Shown: piece by piece, positions 1 to 7,892 of the stretch
Layout: the number at the start of each line of letters is the position of its first letter
Numbering within the stretch: position 1 is the first letter of the stretch
From: Lachnospiraceae bacterium
GTDB lineage: Bacteria; Bacillota_A; Clostridia; Lachnospirales; Lachnospiraceae
Assembly (NCBI GenBank): GCA_017464045.1
Contig: JAFUEG010000096.1
Location: 1-14,488 of the forward strand
Direction of reading: 5' to 3'
DNA: 14,488 nt
The notes under the pieces: generated by a model
Database searches by the model: none
The model's input: only the letters and a program-made list of their open reading frames with translations
What the model was told of the DNA's origin: nothing
Program-made: the position numbers and the translations under genes

Positions 1-117
1 ATATCTCTTTGTCTTTTTATCGAATATCTTATGGCTAAGTCTTATGGTCCATGCCGAAAACAATATAAGACTTAATATTATAATTATTTCCTTTATTTCA
101 ATCTTGAATATATCCAT
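1..117 (-). CDS. N-terminal part of a membrane-anchored protein (cut by window edge)
   Basis: An ATG at 117 opens a reading frame that stays open for 39 codons to the window edge. It is preceded by AGGGG seven bases upstream, a good ribosome binding site. The visible residues begin MDIFKIEIKE and are followed by a hydrophobic stretch (about residues 10-27, rich in Ile and Leu, ending near a Trp) and then a basic segment (Arg, His, Lys), as in a signal anchor with the body of the protein outside. It starts 62 bases after the DHHW gene stops, on the same strand, so it is probably the third gene of the acyltransferase operon. Too little is visible to name a family. Confidence 0.5.
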   Translation of the reverse strand, partial: MDIFKIEIKEIIIILSLILFSAWTIRLSHKIFDKKTKRY

Positions 118-179
118 AGAAACCCCTACATCTTCGACTCGACTAAACTAAAACTTTGTTCCTTGTTTTTATTAAGATT

Positions 180-1382
180 TTACATCAGCCATAAAAAGTT
201 ATCATCAGAATTTATAAAATCCACATTGTTTATAAATATTATATCACTTATACCCTCCTCGTGGGCGAGCTCGCTTACGGTCTTTTCGTGATAGTATCTT
301 AAATCCACCACGATTATCTCCTCATAATTATCTGCAAGCAAAGGAAGCAGACTGTGGGCATAGGAATCCTTGACAACTATCACCCTGTTAGCTGAAGTTA
401 TATTGTCAGAGGCTTCGGAATCAATCTCTGCTATAGAATTACTTTCGCCGTCATCATCTTTATTATTATCTTTGTTCGTGTCATCATACGAATTATTCTT
501 TACCCTGATAATCGCATGATTACCGTCAAGATACACCTGATACTTATCCTTTATATCAAGCTTTTCGTAATTATAAAGACTGTCCTGCTTAAATCCCTTG
601 TCGATATAGTCAACCGTATAGCTGTTATTTTCATTTACATATAAGATAATCTCATCGGTATCTGCATTAAATACCGGTGCATCAGAATAAAGCGTACCAA
701 GGAAATCCTCCCTTGCCACTTCTGTCTTATAATTATCTTTCTCAACCGGTTCCCTGCCAAGAGCCTCACAAAGCTTCTTATATCCGATATAAGCACCGTT
801 CATAGTCCAGTGATGATCAGTCTTGTAATATATATATTCATCCTTAGCACTAACAAGCTCATCTGACACATCCACAAAATCAATCCTATCGGATACCTTA
901 TCATTTATGTGCCCGATGGTAGCTGCCTGACTGTCCACGTCCGCGTATGAAGGCAGACTGTCCTCATATACATAGCAGGCATTTGGTACCATAAGCCAGG
1001 TTATGTTAAAGTCCTGATTTGCCTCGGCAAACTCATTGACAAAGCCGACATTTCTGTCTATCTGAGCAGTATTTTCCTTATAATCCCTTATGTATCTTCC
1101 ATCAGCAAAGTAGATATTGTTTACATAGGTCTGATTGAGTGCTTTGTTTTCTGTCACCTTAAGCTTAACCAGAAAATCCTTAAATATAATCTGGTCACTC
1201 ATATACTCTTCAAAGCCGTCCGAGAAATCTCCCGAAAATACGGACTTCGGACTGACTTCCGGAAACTGCGCAAGATTACGGTTTTCCATATCAGAAAAAA
1301 TCCTGTCTTTTGCAATTATTGAACCAGCTGCAAAAACAAGAATATAAAGTATGAAAATTGTCACCGTTATCCTGTTTCTCAT
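180..1382 (-). CDS. DHHW-family cell-surface protein (AlgX/AlgJ-like, SGNH-type fold)
   Basis: This 400-residue protein has one N-terminal membrane segment (about residues 5-24) and an extracytoplasmic body. The family hallmark DHHW is at 189-192, within a YKTDHHWTMNGAY context. Other family traits are the ENRNLAQFPEVS segment at 33-44, the GDFSDGFEEYMSDQ stretch at 51-64, a WLMVPN strand near 129-134 and a KDSYAHS block at 338-344 that would supply the nucleophile-type Ser. In AlgJ/AlgX relatives the Asp-His and Ser residues act in O-acetylation of polysaccharide with an MBOAT partner. A linker at about 296-330 is rich in Asp, Asn and Ser and looks disordered. The start has AGAGG ten bases upstream. 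The MBOAT gene lies 138 bases upstream, which supports a shared surface-polymer acylation role. The polymer is not known from sequence. Confidence 0.85.
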   Translation of the reverse strand: MRNRITVTIFILYILVFAAGSIIAKDRIFSDMENRNLAQFPEVSPKSVFSGDFSDGFEEYMSDQIIFKDFLVKLKVTENKALNQTYVNNIYFADGRYIRDYKENTAQIDRNVGFVNEFAEANQDFNITWLMVPNACYVYEDSLPSYADVDSQAATIGHINDKVSDRIDFVDVSDELVSAKDEYIYYKTDHHWTMNGAYIGYKKLCEALGREPVEKDNYKTEVAREDFLGTLYSDAPVFNADTDEIILYVNENNSYTVDYIDKGFKQDSLYNYEKLDIKDKYQVYLDGNHAIIRVKNNSYDDTNKDNNKDDDGESNSIAEIDSEASDNITSANRVIVVKDSYAHSLLPLLADNYEEIIVVDLRYYHEKTVSELAHEEGISDIIFINNVDFINSDDNFLWLM

Positions 1383-1428
1383 AATTTAATTCCTCTTACA
1401 ATCTTTAAAGTATTATAACAGATAAAAA

Positions 1429-1534
1429 CTTTTAATCGATAAGTATTCACTCTCATTAAAATCTTTAAAATCTCGAAATAGTTAATACCTTTTAATCAAT
1501 AAACCTTTGCTATCATTTCATTAAAACCTAAAAT
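1429..1534. repeat. Diverged direct repeat at the MBOAT 3' end
   Basis: Two related AT-rich copies of about 45 bases lie at 1429-1471 and 1489-1534, 60 bases apart. Both start with CTTTTAATC, continue with ATAA, and share a CATTAAAA core followed by CT and AAAAT. The second copy runs into the last codons and stop of the MBOAT gene. The match needs small gaps and the DNA is AT-rich, so an old tandem duplication is likely but not certain. No terminator-like GC stem is visible in this gap. Confidence 0.35.
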
Positions 1535-3029
1535 ATAAAAACGGATTGAAGGCTTCGCTTGCCAGAAATGCTGTCGACATAAGCAAAACAAAAAGTAAAA
1601 ATACCGCTTCTATAATGCCTGCAGCAAGACCTCTTTTTTCAACGTTTTTAACTACGTTACTGTTCTTGCCGGATTTCTCGTTTATGTTTGACTTATCACT
1701 GGTGTCATCCTCTTTGCTCATTCCCTCAAGCTTGGCTATAAGCTTCCCTGCAAGCTCCCTCGGATACGGAGTAGCCGCAACAAATGCGATAAGCAAAAAT
1801 AATCCGTAAGAAAGCAAAATATATACAGTATAGTTATTGGTAAGTGAAAGACCTCCAAATCCAAACATATTTCTTACTGCGGTCTTTAATTCACCAAATT
1901 TATCATAAGCAAAAATCACCCATCCGAAGTTAATGAAAAAGAGTGCATACAGATGAGCCAGAAGCTTTGGCCATTTATCCAATTTTTTAAGCAGCCACAC
2001 CTTTTCAATCACAAGCAGAACAAAATAATAAAGTCCCCATATAATAAAGTTCCACGAAGCGCCATGCCAGAATCCGGTCAAAAACCACACTATAAAAAGA
2101 TTTCTGTAGGTCTTTGCCGTTCCTTTTCTGTTACCGCCGAGAGGTATATAGACATAATCCCTAAACCAGGTGGATAAGGATATGTGCCACCTCCTCCAAA
2201 ACTCCGTAAGACTCTTTGATATATACGGATAGTTAAAGTTTTCAAGGAACTTAAAGCCAAACATCCTGCCTAAACCTATCGCCATATCCGAATAACCTGA
2301 AAAATCAAAGTATATCTGAAGTGTAAATGCTATCGAACAAATCCATGATAATATTACAGTATTTTGATCCTTTGGAAGTTTGGAAAGCGTATCAAATATC
2401 TCTCCTGCCATATTGGCTATAAGCACCTTTTTACCGAGTCCGGTAACAAATCTTCTTACGCCCTCACCAAAATCATCCACATTTTCCTTACGTTCTTCAA
2501 GCTGCTTTGCAACCGTCTCATATCTTACTATCGGTCCAGCGATAAGCTGTGGAAAAAGCGTTATATAAGTCGCAAGATTAATTATATTCTTCTGCGGCTT
2601 TGCAGTCCTCCTATAGACATCTACCGAATAAGTAAGAATCTGGAAGGTATAAAAAGATATTCCAAGAGGAAGGGAAAGATTAACCGCCTTTATATGAATG
2701 TGCGGAAGCTTATTGATATTATCCGTAAAAAATCCCATATACTTAAAGAAAAACAATATACCGAGATTGATAATAACCGCAAGTGCAACCATCCACTTTG
2801 CCGCTTTTATCTTCTCTTTATTCATATAATAATCAGTAAGCAGCCCCATAACATATCCGACAATTATGGATGCAAGCATCACAAAAACGTACTTAGGCTC
2901 ACCCCATGCATAAAAAAGGAGTGAAAACACCATAAGTACGAAATTCTTAATCGCCCTCGGGCTTATATAATACACCAGCAAAACCGCCGGCAAAAAAGCA
3001 AATAAAAAAGTGATGCTTGAAAATAACAT
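1521..3029 (-). CDS. MBOAT-family membrane-bound O-acyltransferase (AlgI/DltB-like)
   Basis: This polytopic 502-residue protein has many hydrophobic helices from the N-terminus to the C-terminal FLYFRF. The MBOAT signature is clear: LPLGISFYTFQ at 120-130, FPQLIAGPIVRY at 159-170, IYFDFSGYSDMAIG at 239-252, FWRRWHISLSTWFRDY starting at 277, and GFWHGASWNFIIWG at 319-332, whose His322 corresponds to the invariant catalytic His. Family members move acyl groups across the membrane for transfer onto cell-surface polymers. The length matches AlgI-type enzymes. A charged loop at about 445-475 (Lys, Asp, Asn, Ser) interrupts the last helices. The start has AGGAG with a seven-base gap. The DHHW protein follows on the same strand and is the likely extracellular partner. 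DltB is less likely because no dltA, dltC or dltD gene is in view. Confidence 0.9.
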   Translation of the reverse strand: MLFSSITFLFAFLPAVLLVYYISPRAIKNFVLMVFSLLFYAWGEPKYVFVMLASIIVGYVMGLLTDYYMNKEKIKAAKWMVALAVIINLGILFFFKYMGFFTDNINKLPHIHIKAVNLSLPLGISFYTFQILTYSVDVYRRTAKPQKNIINLATYITLFPQLIAGPIVRYETVAKQLEERKENVDDFGEGVRRFVTGLGKKVLIANMAGEIFDTLSKLPKDQNTVILSWICSIAFTLQIYFDFSGYSDMAIGLGRMFGFKFLENFNYPYISKSLTEFWRRWHISLSTWFRDYVYIPLGGNRKGTAKTYRNLFIVWFLTGFWHGASWNFIIWGLYYFVLLVIEKVWLLKKLDKWPKLLAHLYALFFINFGWVIFAYDKFGELKTAVRNMFGFGGLSLTNNYTVYILLSYGLFLLIAFVAATPYPRELAGKLIAKLEGMSKEDDTSDKSNINEKSGKNSNVVKNVEKRGLAAGIIEAVFLLFVLLMSTAFLASEAFNPFLYFRF

Positions 3030-3060
3030 ATCTATCTCCTATGATACGTTAATATTATTA

Positions 3061-3088
3061 ATTATATATTATTCAAACCAGTACATAA
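3061..3088 (-). promoter_or_regulatory. Possible promoter of the MBOAT-DHHW operon
   Basis: On the minus strand a perfect TATAAT lies at 3061-3066, with a weak -35-like TTATGT at 3083-3088 separated by 16 bases. Transcription would begin about 25 bases before the ribosome binding site of the MBOAT gene. The region is very AT-rich, so a chance match is possible. The repeat array begins 25 bases upstream of the -35 hexamer. Confidence 0.35.
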
Positions 3089-3113
3089 TCTAACTATATT
3101 CCAAATTTTTTAA

Positions 3114-3528
3114 TTACCTATAAGATAAGAAATAATTTCAATTTTTATAGGTAAATATATCATTCCATTACAAAATAGATTTCTTCAATTACCTATAAAA
3201 CTGATACATATTACACTTCTTATAGGTAAAAATATTATTCCATTACTAAATAGATTCTTCGATTACCTATAAAACTGATACATTTAACACTTCTTATAGG
3301 TAAAATAATTAATCAAAAAGATGATAAATATCTTAAATTACCTATAAGTCTACTACTTACTACCCATCTTATAGGTAATACCATCAATCGTCAACCTGAT
3401 GAACTTCGTAAATTACCTATAAATCTATCACATGAAATCAACCTTATAGGTAATGCCATCAATTACATAACTGATGCACTTCATAATTTACCTATAAATC
3501 TACCTTATGCAGCCTATATTATAGGTAA
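3114..3528. repeat. Array of six regularly spaced inverted repeats (TTACCTATAA / TTATAGGTAA)
   Basis: Six units, each exactly 41 bases, lie at 3114-3154, 3189-3229, 3263-3303, 3338-3378, 3413-3453 and 3488-3528. Each is TTACCTATAA, 21 bases, then the exact reverse complement TTATAGGTAA. Unit starts are 75, 74, 75, 75 and 75 bases apart, leaving 34-base gaps (33 once). All twelve arms are identical. The 21-base loops diverge: units 2 and 3 differ at two positions, units 4 to 6 share only a TCTA near the start, and unit 1 is unlike the rest. Gaps 1 and 2 resemble each other, as do gaps 4 and 5, which points to growth by tandem duplication. No open frame covers the array. It lies between the helicase terminator and the acyltransferase promoter. 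Function is unknown; the sequence would suit a clustered binding site or a row of short hairpins. Confidence 0.95.
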
Positions 3529-3550
3529 TTTCAAATCACAACCCAACTTA

Positions 3551-3608
3551 ACAAAAGCCTAAATCAGCTTAAAATATAATAATATTAATATAATACAATT
3601 TCAAGGCT
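3551..3608 (-). terminator. Probable terminator after the helicase gene
   Basis: Seventeen bases past the helicase stop, the minus strand has AGCCT, a two-base bulge and AAAT, which pair with ATTT and AGGCT, followed by TTTTGT. The loop between the arms is long (about 33 bases) and AT-rich with its own self-complementarity. The GC part of the stem is short, so this is a weak candidate, but its position and T-run fit the end of the SEC-C/helicase operon. Confidence 0.35.
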
Positions 3609-3624
3609 AATTTTAAATAAACAA

Positions 3625-5436
3625 TCAGTTTAGAAAAGAACTCCTACTCTTCGGTTTACCGGCGACTTCTTTTGGCGTATATACATATAATTCATGCCGG
3701 GCACGTGTCATAGCAACGTACAGCATGCGGCGTTCTTCTTCTATCTCGCCGGCGGTTTTAGCCTTGCGGTATGGGATGCATCCGTCTACTACGTTCATGA
3801 TATATACACAGTCAAACTCAAGTCCTTTTGAACTGTGCATGGTCATAAGCCGAAGACCTTTCTTGTCCTTTTCCTCTATCTGCTGTTTCTTTAAGACCTC
3901 TGAATATTCTTCAATAAATTCAAAAAGCTCGCCGTAGCTTTTAAAGTCAACTATCATACTAGCAAACTCATCCAAAGCCTCATACAGCTCATCTTCATCA
4001 AGCTGTCTGAACTCGGCATAGTCCTTTATGTAATCATCAAAGCCGACTGCATTTCTTATAAAATTAAGCGCCGGATATGGCCGCATCTTGCTTATAAGTC
4101 TTAAGTCTGCGATAAGCTTGTCGATTCTTTCAACCACATATTCCTTATCCCTTGCCCGATATCTTAGAGCATTAAAATCAATCTCCTCTTCAAGCAGAAG
4201 ATTTCTGCTTATATATCTGCTTGGCTTATTCATTATCTGCAGGAAAATCGACCTGCTCCTGTCACCCATGGCAAAGCGCATATAATTAAGCACACCCTTT
4301 ACGACAAAATGCTCAAATATATTGGGCAACGTATCGCTTATGGTATAAGGTATGTTAAATTGATTAAGCTTATATACAAGACGTCTTGGCTCGATATTGG
4401 TTCGATAAAGCACAGCCTGTTCTTCGTAAGGTATGCCTGCCGCAAAATGCTCTCTTACACTTGAAATAATCGCATCATTTTCAGAATTGGTATCTTCTGT
4501 TTCAATTATTTCAAACTTGCCCTCAGAAGTATTATTTGAAACCAGTTTCTTATCAAATCTCTTTTTATTGTCTGCAATAAGCTTGGACGATACCTTCGTA
4601 ATCACTTTGTCGCATCTGTAGTTTTCTACCAGATAATATTTCCTGGTGTTTTTAAAATCCTTCTCAAACAAAAACATTATCTCAGGTCTGGCTCCGCGAA
4701 AGCCGTAAACCGACTGGTCATCATCGCCGACTACAAATACATTTTCCAAAGGCTTTGCCAAAAGCTTAAATATCTCATATTGAATTTTATTACTGTCCTG
4801 AAATTCATCAATCATTATATACTTAAATATTTCCCTGCAGCGTTTAAGTATATCCGGTCTCTTATTTAAAAGCTCATAGCACATAACCATCATATCGTCA
4901 AAATCAATTTTGCCGAATCGTTTCATCTCATGATTAAATCTTTTATAAATCTCCCTAAATTCATCCTCAGGTATATCCTTGCTGTAGTAGTTTTCTATGT
5001 CTATCATATCGCATTTAACGATCCCTATCTGCGCGATAATACTTGATATGATATCCTCTTTATTTTCATATTCAAGAGACATCCCCGAAAGAATTTTATC
5101 TATTAACTTTCTTTTTTCATCATTTGAGATTACACTGGAATTGTTTAGATTGTATGCTGTCTTAATAATCCAAAAATAAATCGAATGAAATGTACCGAAT
5201 CTTACCTGATGGTTTTTTCCTCTTGTCATAGCCTTGAATCTTTGTTCCATCTCGCGGGCTGCCGCTCTTGTAAAGGTTATAACAAGAATATCTGCGGGCG
5301 AAACACCCGCAGATTCTATTAAATACTTTATTCTACCTGTAATGACTGCTGTCTTTCCGGAACCCGGCCCTGCAATTACCATACACGGCCCATCTACATG
5401 CTTTATGGCATGCTCCTGTTCCTTACTGTAATTCAT
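3625..5436 (-). CDS. UvrD/PcrA-type superfamily 1 ATP-dependent DNA helicase (compact form)
   Basis: This 603-residue protein has the full set of SF1A helicase motifs: Walker A GPGSGKT at 23-29, motif Ia TFTRAAAREM at 54-63, motif II IMIDEFQDS from 207 with the DExQ residues, motif III VVGDDDQSVYGFRGA at 235-249, motif V TMHSSKGLEFD at 532-542, and motif VI ending in YVAMTRAR at 573-580. Family members move 3' to 5' on single-stranded DNA and act in repair or removal of bound proteins. At about 600 residues it is shorter than standard UvrD/PcrA (over 700), as in a common clostridial paralogue group, and it ends in KSRSSFLN without the usual long tail. The frame extends upstream to a TTG at 5454, but the ATG at 5436 has AGGAG seven bases before it and was chosen. 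It follows the SEC-C gene by 85 bases. Whether it replaces or supplements a housekeeping PcrA cannot be told here. Confidence 0.9.
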   Translation of the reverse strand: MNYSKEQEHAIKHVDGPCMVIAGPGSGKTAVITGRIKYLIESAGVSPADILVITFTRAAAREMEQRFKAMTRGKNHQVRFGTFHSIYFWIIKTAYNLNNSSVISNDEKRKLIDKILSGMSLEYENKEDIISSIIAQIGIVKCDMIDIENYYSKDIPEDEFREIYKRFNHEMKRFGKIDFDDMMVMCYELLNKRPDILKRCREIFKYIMIDEFQDSNKIQYEIFKLLAKPLENVFVVGDDDQSVYGFRGARPEIMFLFEKDFKNTRKYYLVENYRCDKVITKVSSKLIADNKKRFDKKLVSNNTSEGKFEIIETEDTNSENDAIISSVREHFAAGIPYEEQAVLYRTNIEPRRLVYKLNQFNIPYTISDTLPNIFEHFVVKGVLNYMRFAMGDRSRSIFLQIMNKPSRYISRNLLLEEEIDFNALRYRARDKEYVVERIDKLIADLRLISKMRPYPALNFIRNAVGFDDYIKDYAEFRQLDEDELYEALDEFASMIVDFKSYGELFEFIEEYSEVLKKQQIEEKDKKGLRLMTMHSSKGLEFDCVYIMNVVDGCIPYRKAKTAGEIEEERRMLYVAMTRARHELYVYTPKEVAGKPKSRSSFLN

Positions 5437-5521
5437 ACACAAACTCCTATACAATTAGTTCCACAGCATTAACAAAGTTCTTTTATTCATTAGCTCAAAA
5501 GCTTCCATAAACGTATAATCA

Positions 5522-6028
5522 CTATGCGTTAGCTCCACAGCACTTCTTATACTTCTTTCCGCTTCCGCAAGGACATGGATCATTACGTCCAACCTTTGGA
5601 GGTTTAACTACAGTCTTTGAAGACTTCTGAACCTTGTATAATTCCTTACGTTTTTCCTCTGAGAAAATCTTGTCCCACTGCGGAAGTGTATATAACCACT
5701 CTGCGTTACATCCAACCATATTCATATAAAGCTTTTCCGGATCAAATAAAAGTGATACCTCACTATCCTCAGTTATATTATCAATATCATTTGGCTTTAT
5801 CAAACTTTCCTCTATACCATCAAGGAATCCAACCATAAGCTCAAGCGGCATATCATACTTTTCGCTAAGTTCCTTTACTGTTCCTTTAACTTCCTTTGCA
5901 GGAGTCTCTAAAAGCTGCTCATATATAGCCTTTTCTCTTTGAAAATAATCAAGCCAAAACTTATTTCCTTCCGGAGTTCTTTCATCAAGTCCATATGCGT
6001 GATCACGCCATTCCTTTAATAAACTCAT
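5522..6028 (-). CDS. SEC-C zinc-motif protein of unknown function
   Basis: This 168-residue protein ends in a SEC-C motif, [18 protein letters not shown] (147-164), whose Cys152, Cys154, Cys163 and Cys164 would bind one zinc ion. The same motif ends SecA, where it helps bind SecB and ribosomes, but nothing else here resembles SecA. The N-terminal 130 residues look soluble and mostly helical, with many Glu and Lys, a Trp-rich start (KEWRD, FWLDYF) and a [21 protein letters not shown] block. I do not recognise that domain. The frame extends seven codons further, but the ATG at 6028 has AAGGAG seven bases upstream and was chosen. The helicase follows on the same strand, so the two may be co-transcribed from the promoter at 6120-6148. 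Confidence 0.8.
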   Translation of the reverse strand: MSLLKEWRDHAYGLDERTPEGNKFWLDYFQREKAIYEQLLETPAKEVKGTVKELSEKYDMPLELMVGFLDGIEESLIKPNDIDNITEDSEVSLLFDPEKLYMNMVGCNAEWLYTLPQWDKIFSEEKRKELYKVQKSSKTVVKPPKVGRNDPCPCGSGKKYKKCCGANA

Positions 6029-6119
6029 ATCTATCTCCTTGCATTTCATGTTTTTTAAATTGATTCAAACTTATATTTTAACATTTTTATCAAAAAAAAG
6101 TGCCTATCAACCAAAGCAT

Positions 6120-6148
6120 AGTATATCAAAAATATGCGCTAATTTCAA
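6120..6148 (-). promoter_or_regulatory. Sigma-A-type promoter upstream of the SEC-C gene
   Basis: On the minus strand TTGAAA (6143-6148) and TATACT (6120-6125) are separated by exactly 17 bases, each one mismatch from consensus. Transcription would start near 6112 and leave a leader of about 85 bases before the SEC-C start. The leader contains an A/T-rich stretch with a run of eight T on the minus strand but no obvious riboswitch. Confidence 0.6.
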
Positions 6149-6223
6149 TCATTTTATTTATCATCAGATTTTTATCGACTTATTTCAACACATTATTACC
6201 TTTACCGATATCTATTACAGAAA

Positions 6224-6490
6224 TTAATCATTTTTATTATCCTGTACATCTCTACCGGCCCCACTCAATACTTTTCCAAGCCATAATGCTATGTACATAA
6301 AAAACGGTATCGTTATAGTCAAAGCCAAAAATGGCAAAAAAAGCTTACTTCCCATAATTCCGGTAATAAACGTTGCTATAATAAGTGCTGCTATAATTAA
6401 CAGGCATATCCAAGCTATAACTCTTGATATCTTTCTTTTAGAAAGTCTTGATAAATATTCAGCATTTTCCTCTCTTATATCCTTAGCCAT
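6224..6490 (-). CDS. Small membrane protein with two helices
   Basis: This 88-residue protein has a charged N-terminus (MAKDIREENAEYLSRLSKRK), two hydrophobic segments at about 22-44 and 50-73, and a polar tail rich in Asp, Asn and Lys. Both ends are predicted on the cytoplasmic side. The ATG has AGAGG six to seven bases upstream. It lies 79 bases after the permease gene on the same strand and is the last gene before the SEC-C promoter, so it may be the final gene of the exporter operon. I do not recognise a family and the link to export is only positional. Confidence 0.7.
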   Translation of the reverse strand: MAKDIREENAEYLSRLSKRKISRVIAWICLLIIAALIIATFITGIMGSKLFLPFLALTITIPFFMYIALWLGKVLSGAGRDVQDNKND

Positions 6491-6569
6491 CTTTTACCTC
6501 TCACATTTTACAATCCATAAATATAAAAAGCCGGTATACCATTTTATTTGGTTCTTTTATAAGCAATAT

Positions 6570-7874
6570 CTACTCATATCTTAATGCATCTATTGGATTT
6601 AAATTTGCAGCCTTAACTGAAGGTATAAATCCAAACACTATTCCTATCACCATCGAGAATACAACTGAAACAATTATCGCTACTCCGCTTATTGCGACAG
6701 GTACCTTGGCAACATCAGCTATAATGTAAGCAAGACCTATACCTGCTCCCACACCGATAACTCCTCCAAGACTCGTAAGCACTGCTGCCTCTGTAAGGAA
6801 CTGAGCAAGTATAACCTTCTTTCTTGCTCCAAGTGCTTTTTTTAGACCGATTTCTCTTGTTCTTTCGGTAACTGATACCAACATTATATTCATAACACCT
6901 ATACCACCTACTATAAGTGATATGCTTGCTATCCATATAAGCTGCTTGCTGGTTGAAGCACTAACCTCCTGTAACGCCTTTGCCTTTTCAAGCAAATCCT
7001 CACTTCTATATTTAAGAGTCATACCCATACTTTCATCTTCATTCGTATCACCCATTCCGCCTGCACCGTTATTGACTCCAATATAATTGTTTAAAATATC
7101 TGCAGTCTTTCTGCCTGCTCTTGTCATATCCTCTGTACTTCTTGGCTTTACAACCACGTTATATGGTTCATCAAAACCAAAAAGCATAGGCCATACATCA
7201 TCTGTGACAAATATCTTTCCACCTATATCTGTACCATAGTAGGTATACCAGTCATTTAAGTTTTCAACCTTTGGACTAAATGAATCCTGCTGTTCAACAA
7301 CACCTATAACGACATATGCATCACTTCTTATTATGACAGTTTTTCCTACAACGTCTTTTTCACCTGAAAAGAGTGTATCTGCAGCAACGGAGTCAAGAAC
7401 AACAAACTTATTATAATTCTTTCTATCATGTTCGGCAAATACCCTGCCCTTTTTTACACTATAACCCATAACAGTAAAATAGTCCTCATCTACTCCTACG
7501 AATGTTGCGTTATTTAACATATTATCATTGTACATAATTCCGTTATACATGGATCCCATTCTATAGGCTGCAACGGCTGTTACTTCATCCAAATCAAGAA
7601 TCTCATCTTTTAATGAATCATTAAATGGTGTCAGCTTATTACCACCTGAACCATCACCCGAAACATAATTCCAATCTCCCTGGTATAGCTCAACCTTTAC
7701 CACACTTGAACCTGACCCAACAAGATTGTCCTTTATCTGTTCACTTGTACCTTTTATAGTTGAAACTATGGCAATTATGGCTGCTATACCTATAATAATA
7801 CCTAGCATAGTAAGGAAGGAACGCATCTTGTGTGCCCATATTCCCTGAAAAGATAGTCGTATGTTTTCAATCAT
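6570..7874 (-). CDS. MacB/FtsX-type ABC transporter permease
   Basis: This 434-residue permease has the standard layout of this family. It has one N-terminal helix (about 18-40) after the conserved LSFQGIWAHKMRSFLTMLG segment, a large extracytoplasmic MacB core domain (about 41-305), and three C-terminal helices (about 312-336, 357-388 and 394-418). The cytoplasmic loop carries ERTREIGLKKALGA (from 337), which contacts the ATPase, and the protein ends in NPIDALRYE, both hallmarks of the group. The core domain holds typical blocks such as VGVDEDYFTVMGY and VVLDSVAA. The start has GGGAGGA ten bases upstream and lies 18 bases after the stop of membrane fusion protein 2. MacB-type transporters use long-range motion rather than substrate transport through the membrane, often to export peptides or to remove drugs. 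The substrate here is unknown. Confidence 0.93.
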   Translation of the reverse strand: MIENIRLSFQGIWAHKMRSFLTMLGIIIGIAAIIAIVSTIKGTSEQIKDNLVGSGSSVVKVELYQGDWNYVSGDGSGGNKLTPFNDSLKDEILDLDEVTAVAAYRMGSMYNGIMYNDNMLNNATFVGVDEDYFTVMGYSVKKGRVFAEHDRKNYNKFVVLDSVAADTLFSGEKDVVGKTVIIRSDAYVVIGVVEQQDSFSPKVENLNDWYTYYGTDIGGKIFVTDDVWPMLFGFDEPYNVVVKPRSTEDMTRAGRKTADILNNYIGVNNGAGGMGDTNEDESMGMTLKYRSEDLLEKAKALQEVSASTSKQLIWIASISLIVGGIGVMNIMLVSVTERTREIGLKKALGARKKVILAQFLTEAAVLTSLGGVIGVGAGIGLAYIIADVAKVPVAISGVAIIVSVVFSMVIGIVFGFIPSVKAANLNPIDALRYE

Positions 7875-7892
7875 ATATGTCTTCCTCCCTTT

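Noticed and set aside
2364..2924. Plus-strand frame of 186 codons
   Set aside because: It lies wholly inside the MBOAT gene on the other strand, has no recognisable domain and is rich in Lys, Ile and Tyr as expected for a shadow frame.
3114..3528. CRISPR array
   Set aside because: The repeated part is a 10-base arm in alternating orientation, the intervals alternate between 21 and 34 bases, neighbouring intervals resemble each other, and no cas gene is present.
5437..5454. Longer helicase start at a TTG
   Set aside because: The ATG at 5436 has a clear AGGAG at the right distance; the TTG has none and would place the ribosome binding site inside the gene.
5455..5508. Short frame of 17 codons between the SEC-C and helicase genes
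   Set aside because: It has no ribosome binding site and nothing else to support it.
6050..6223. Riboswitch in the SEC-C leader
   Set aside because: The stretch is AT-rich, with a promoter but no conserved paired core that I recognise.
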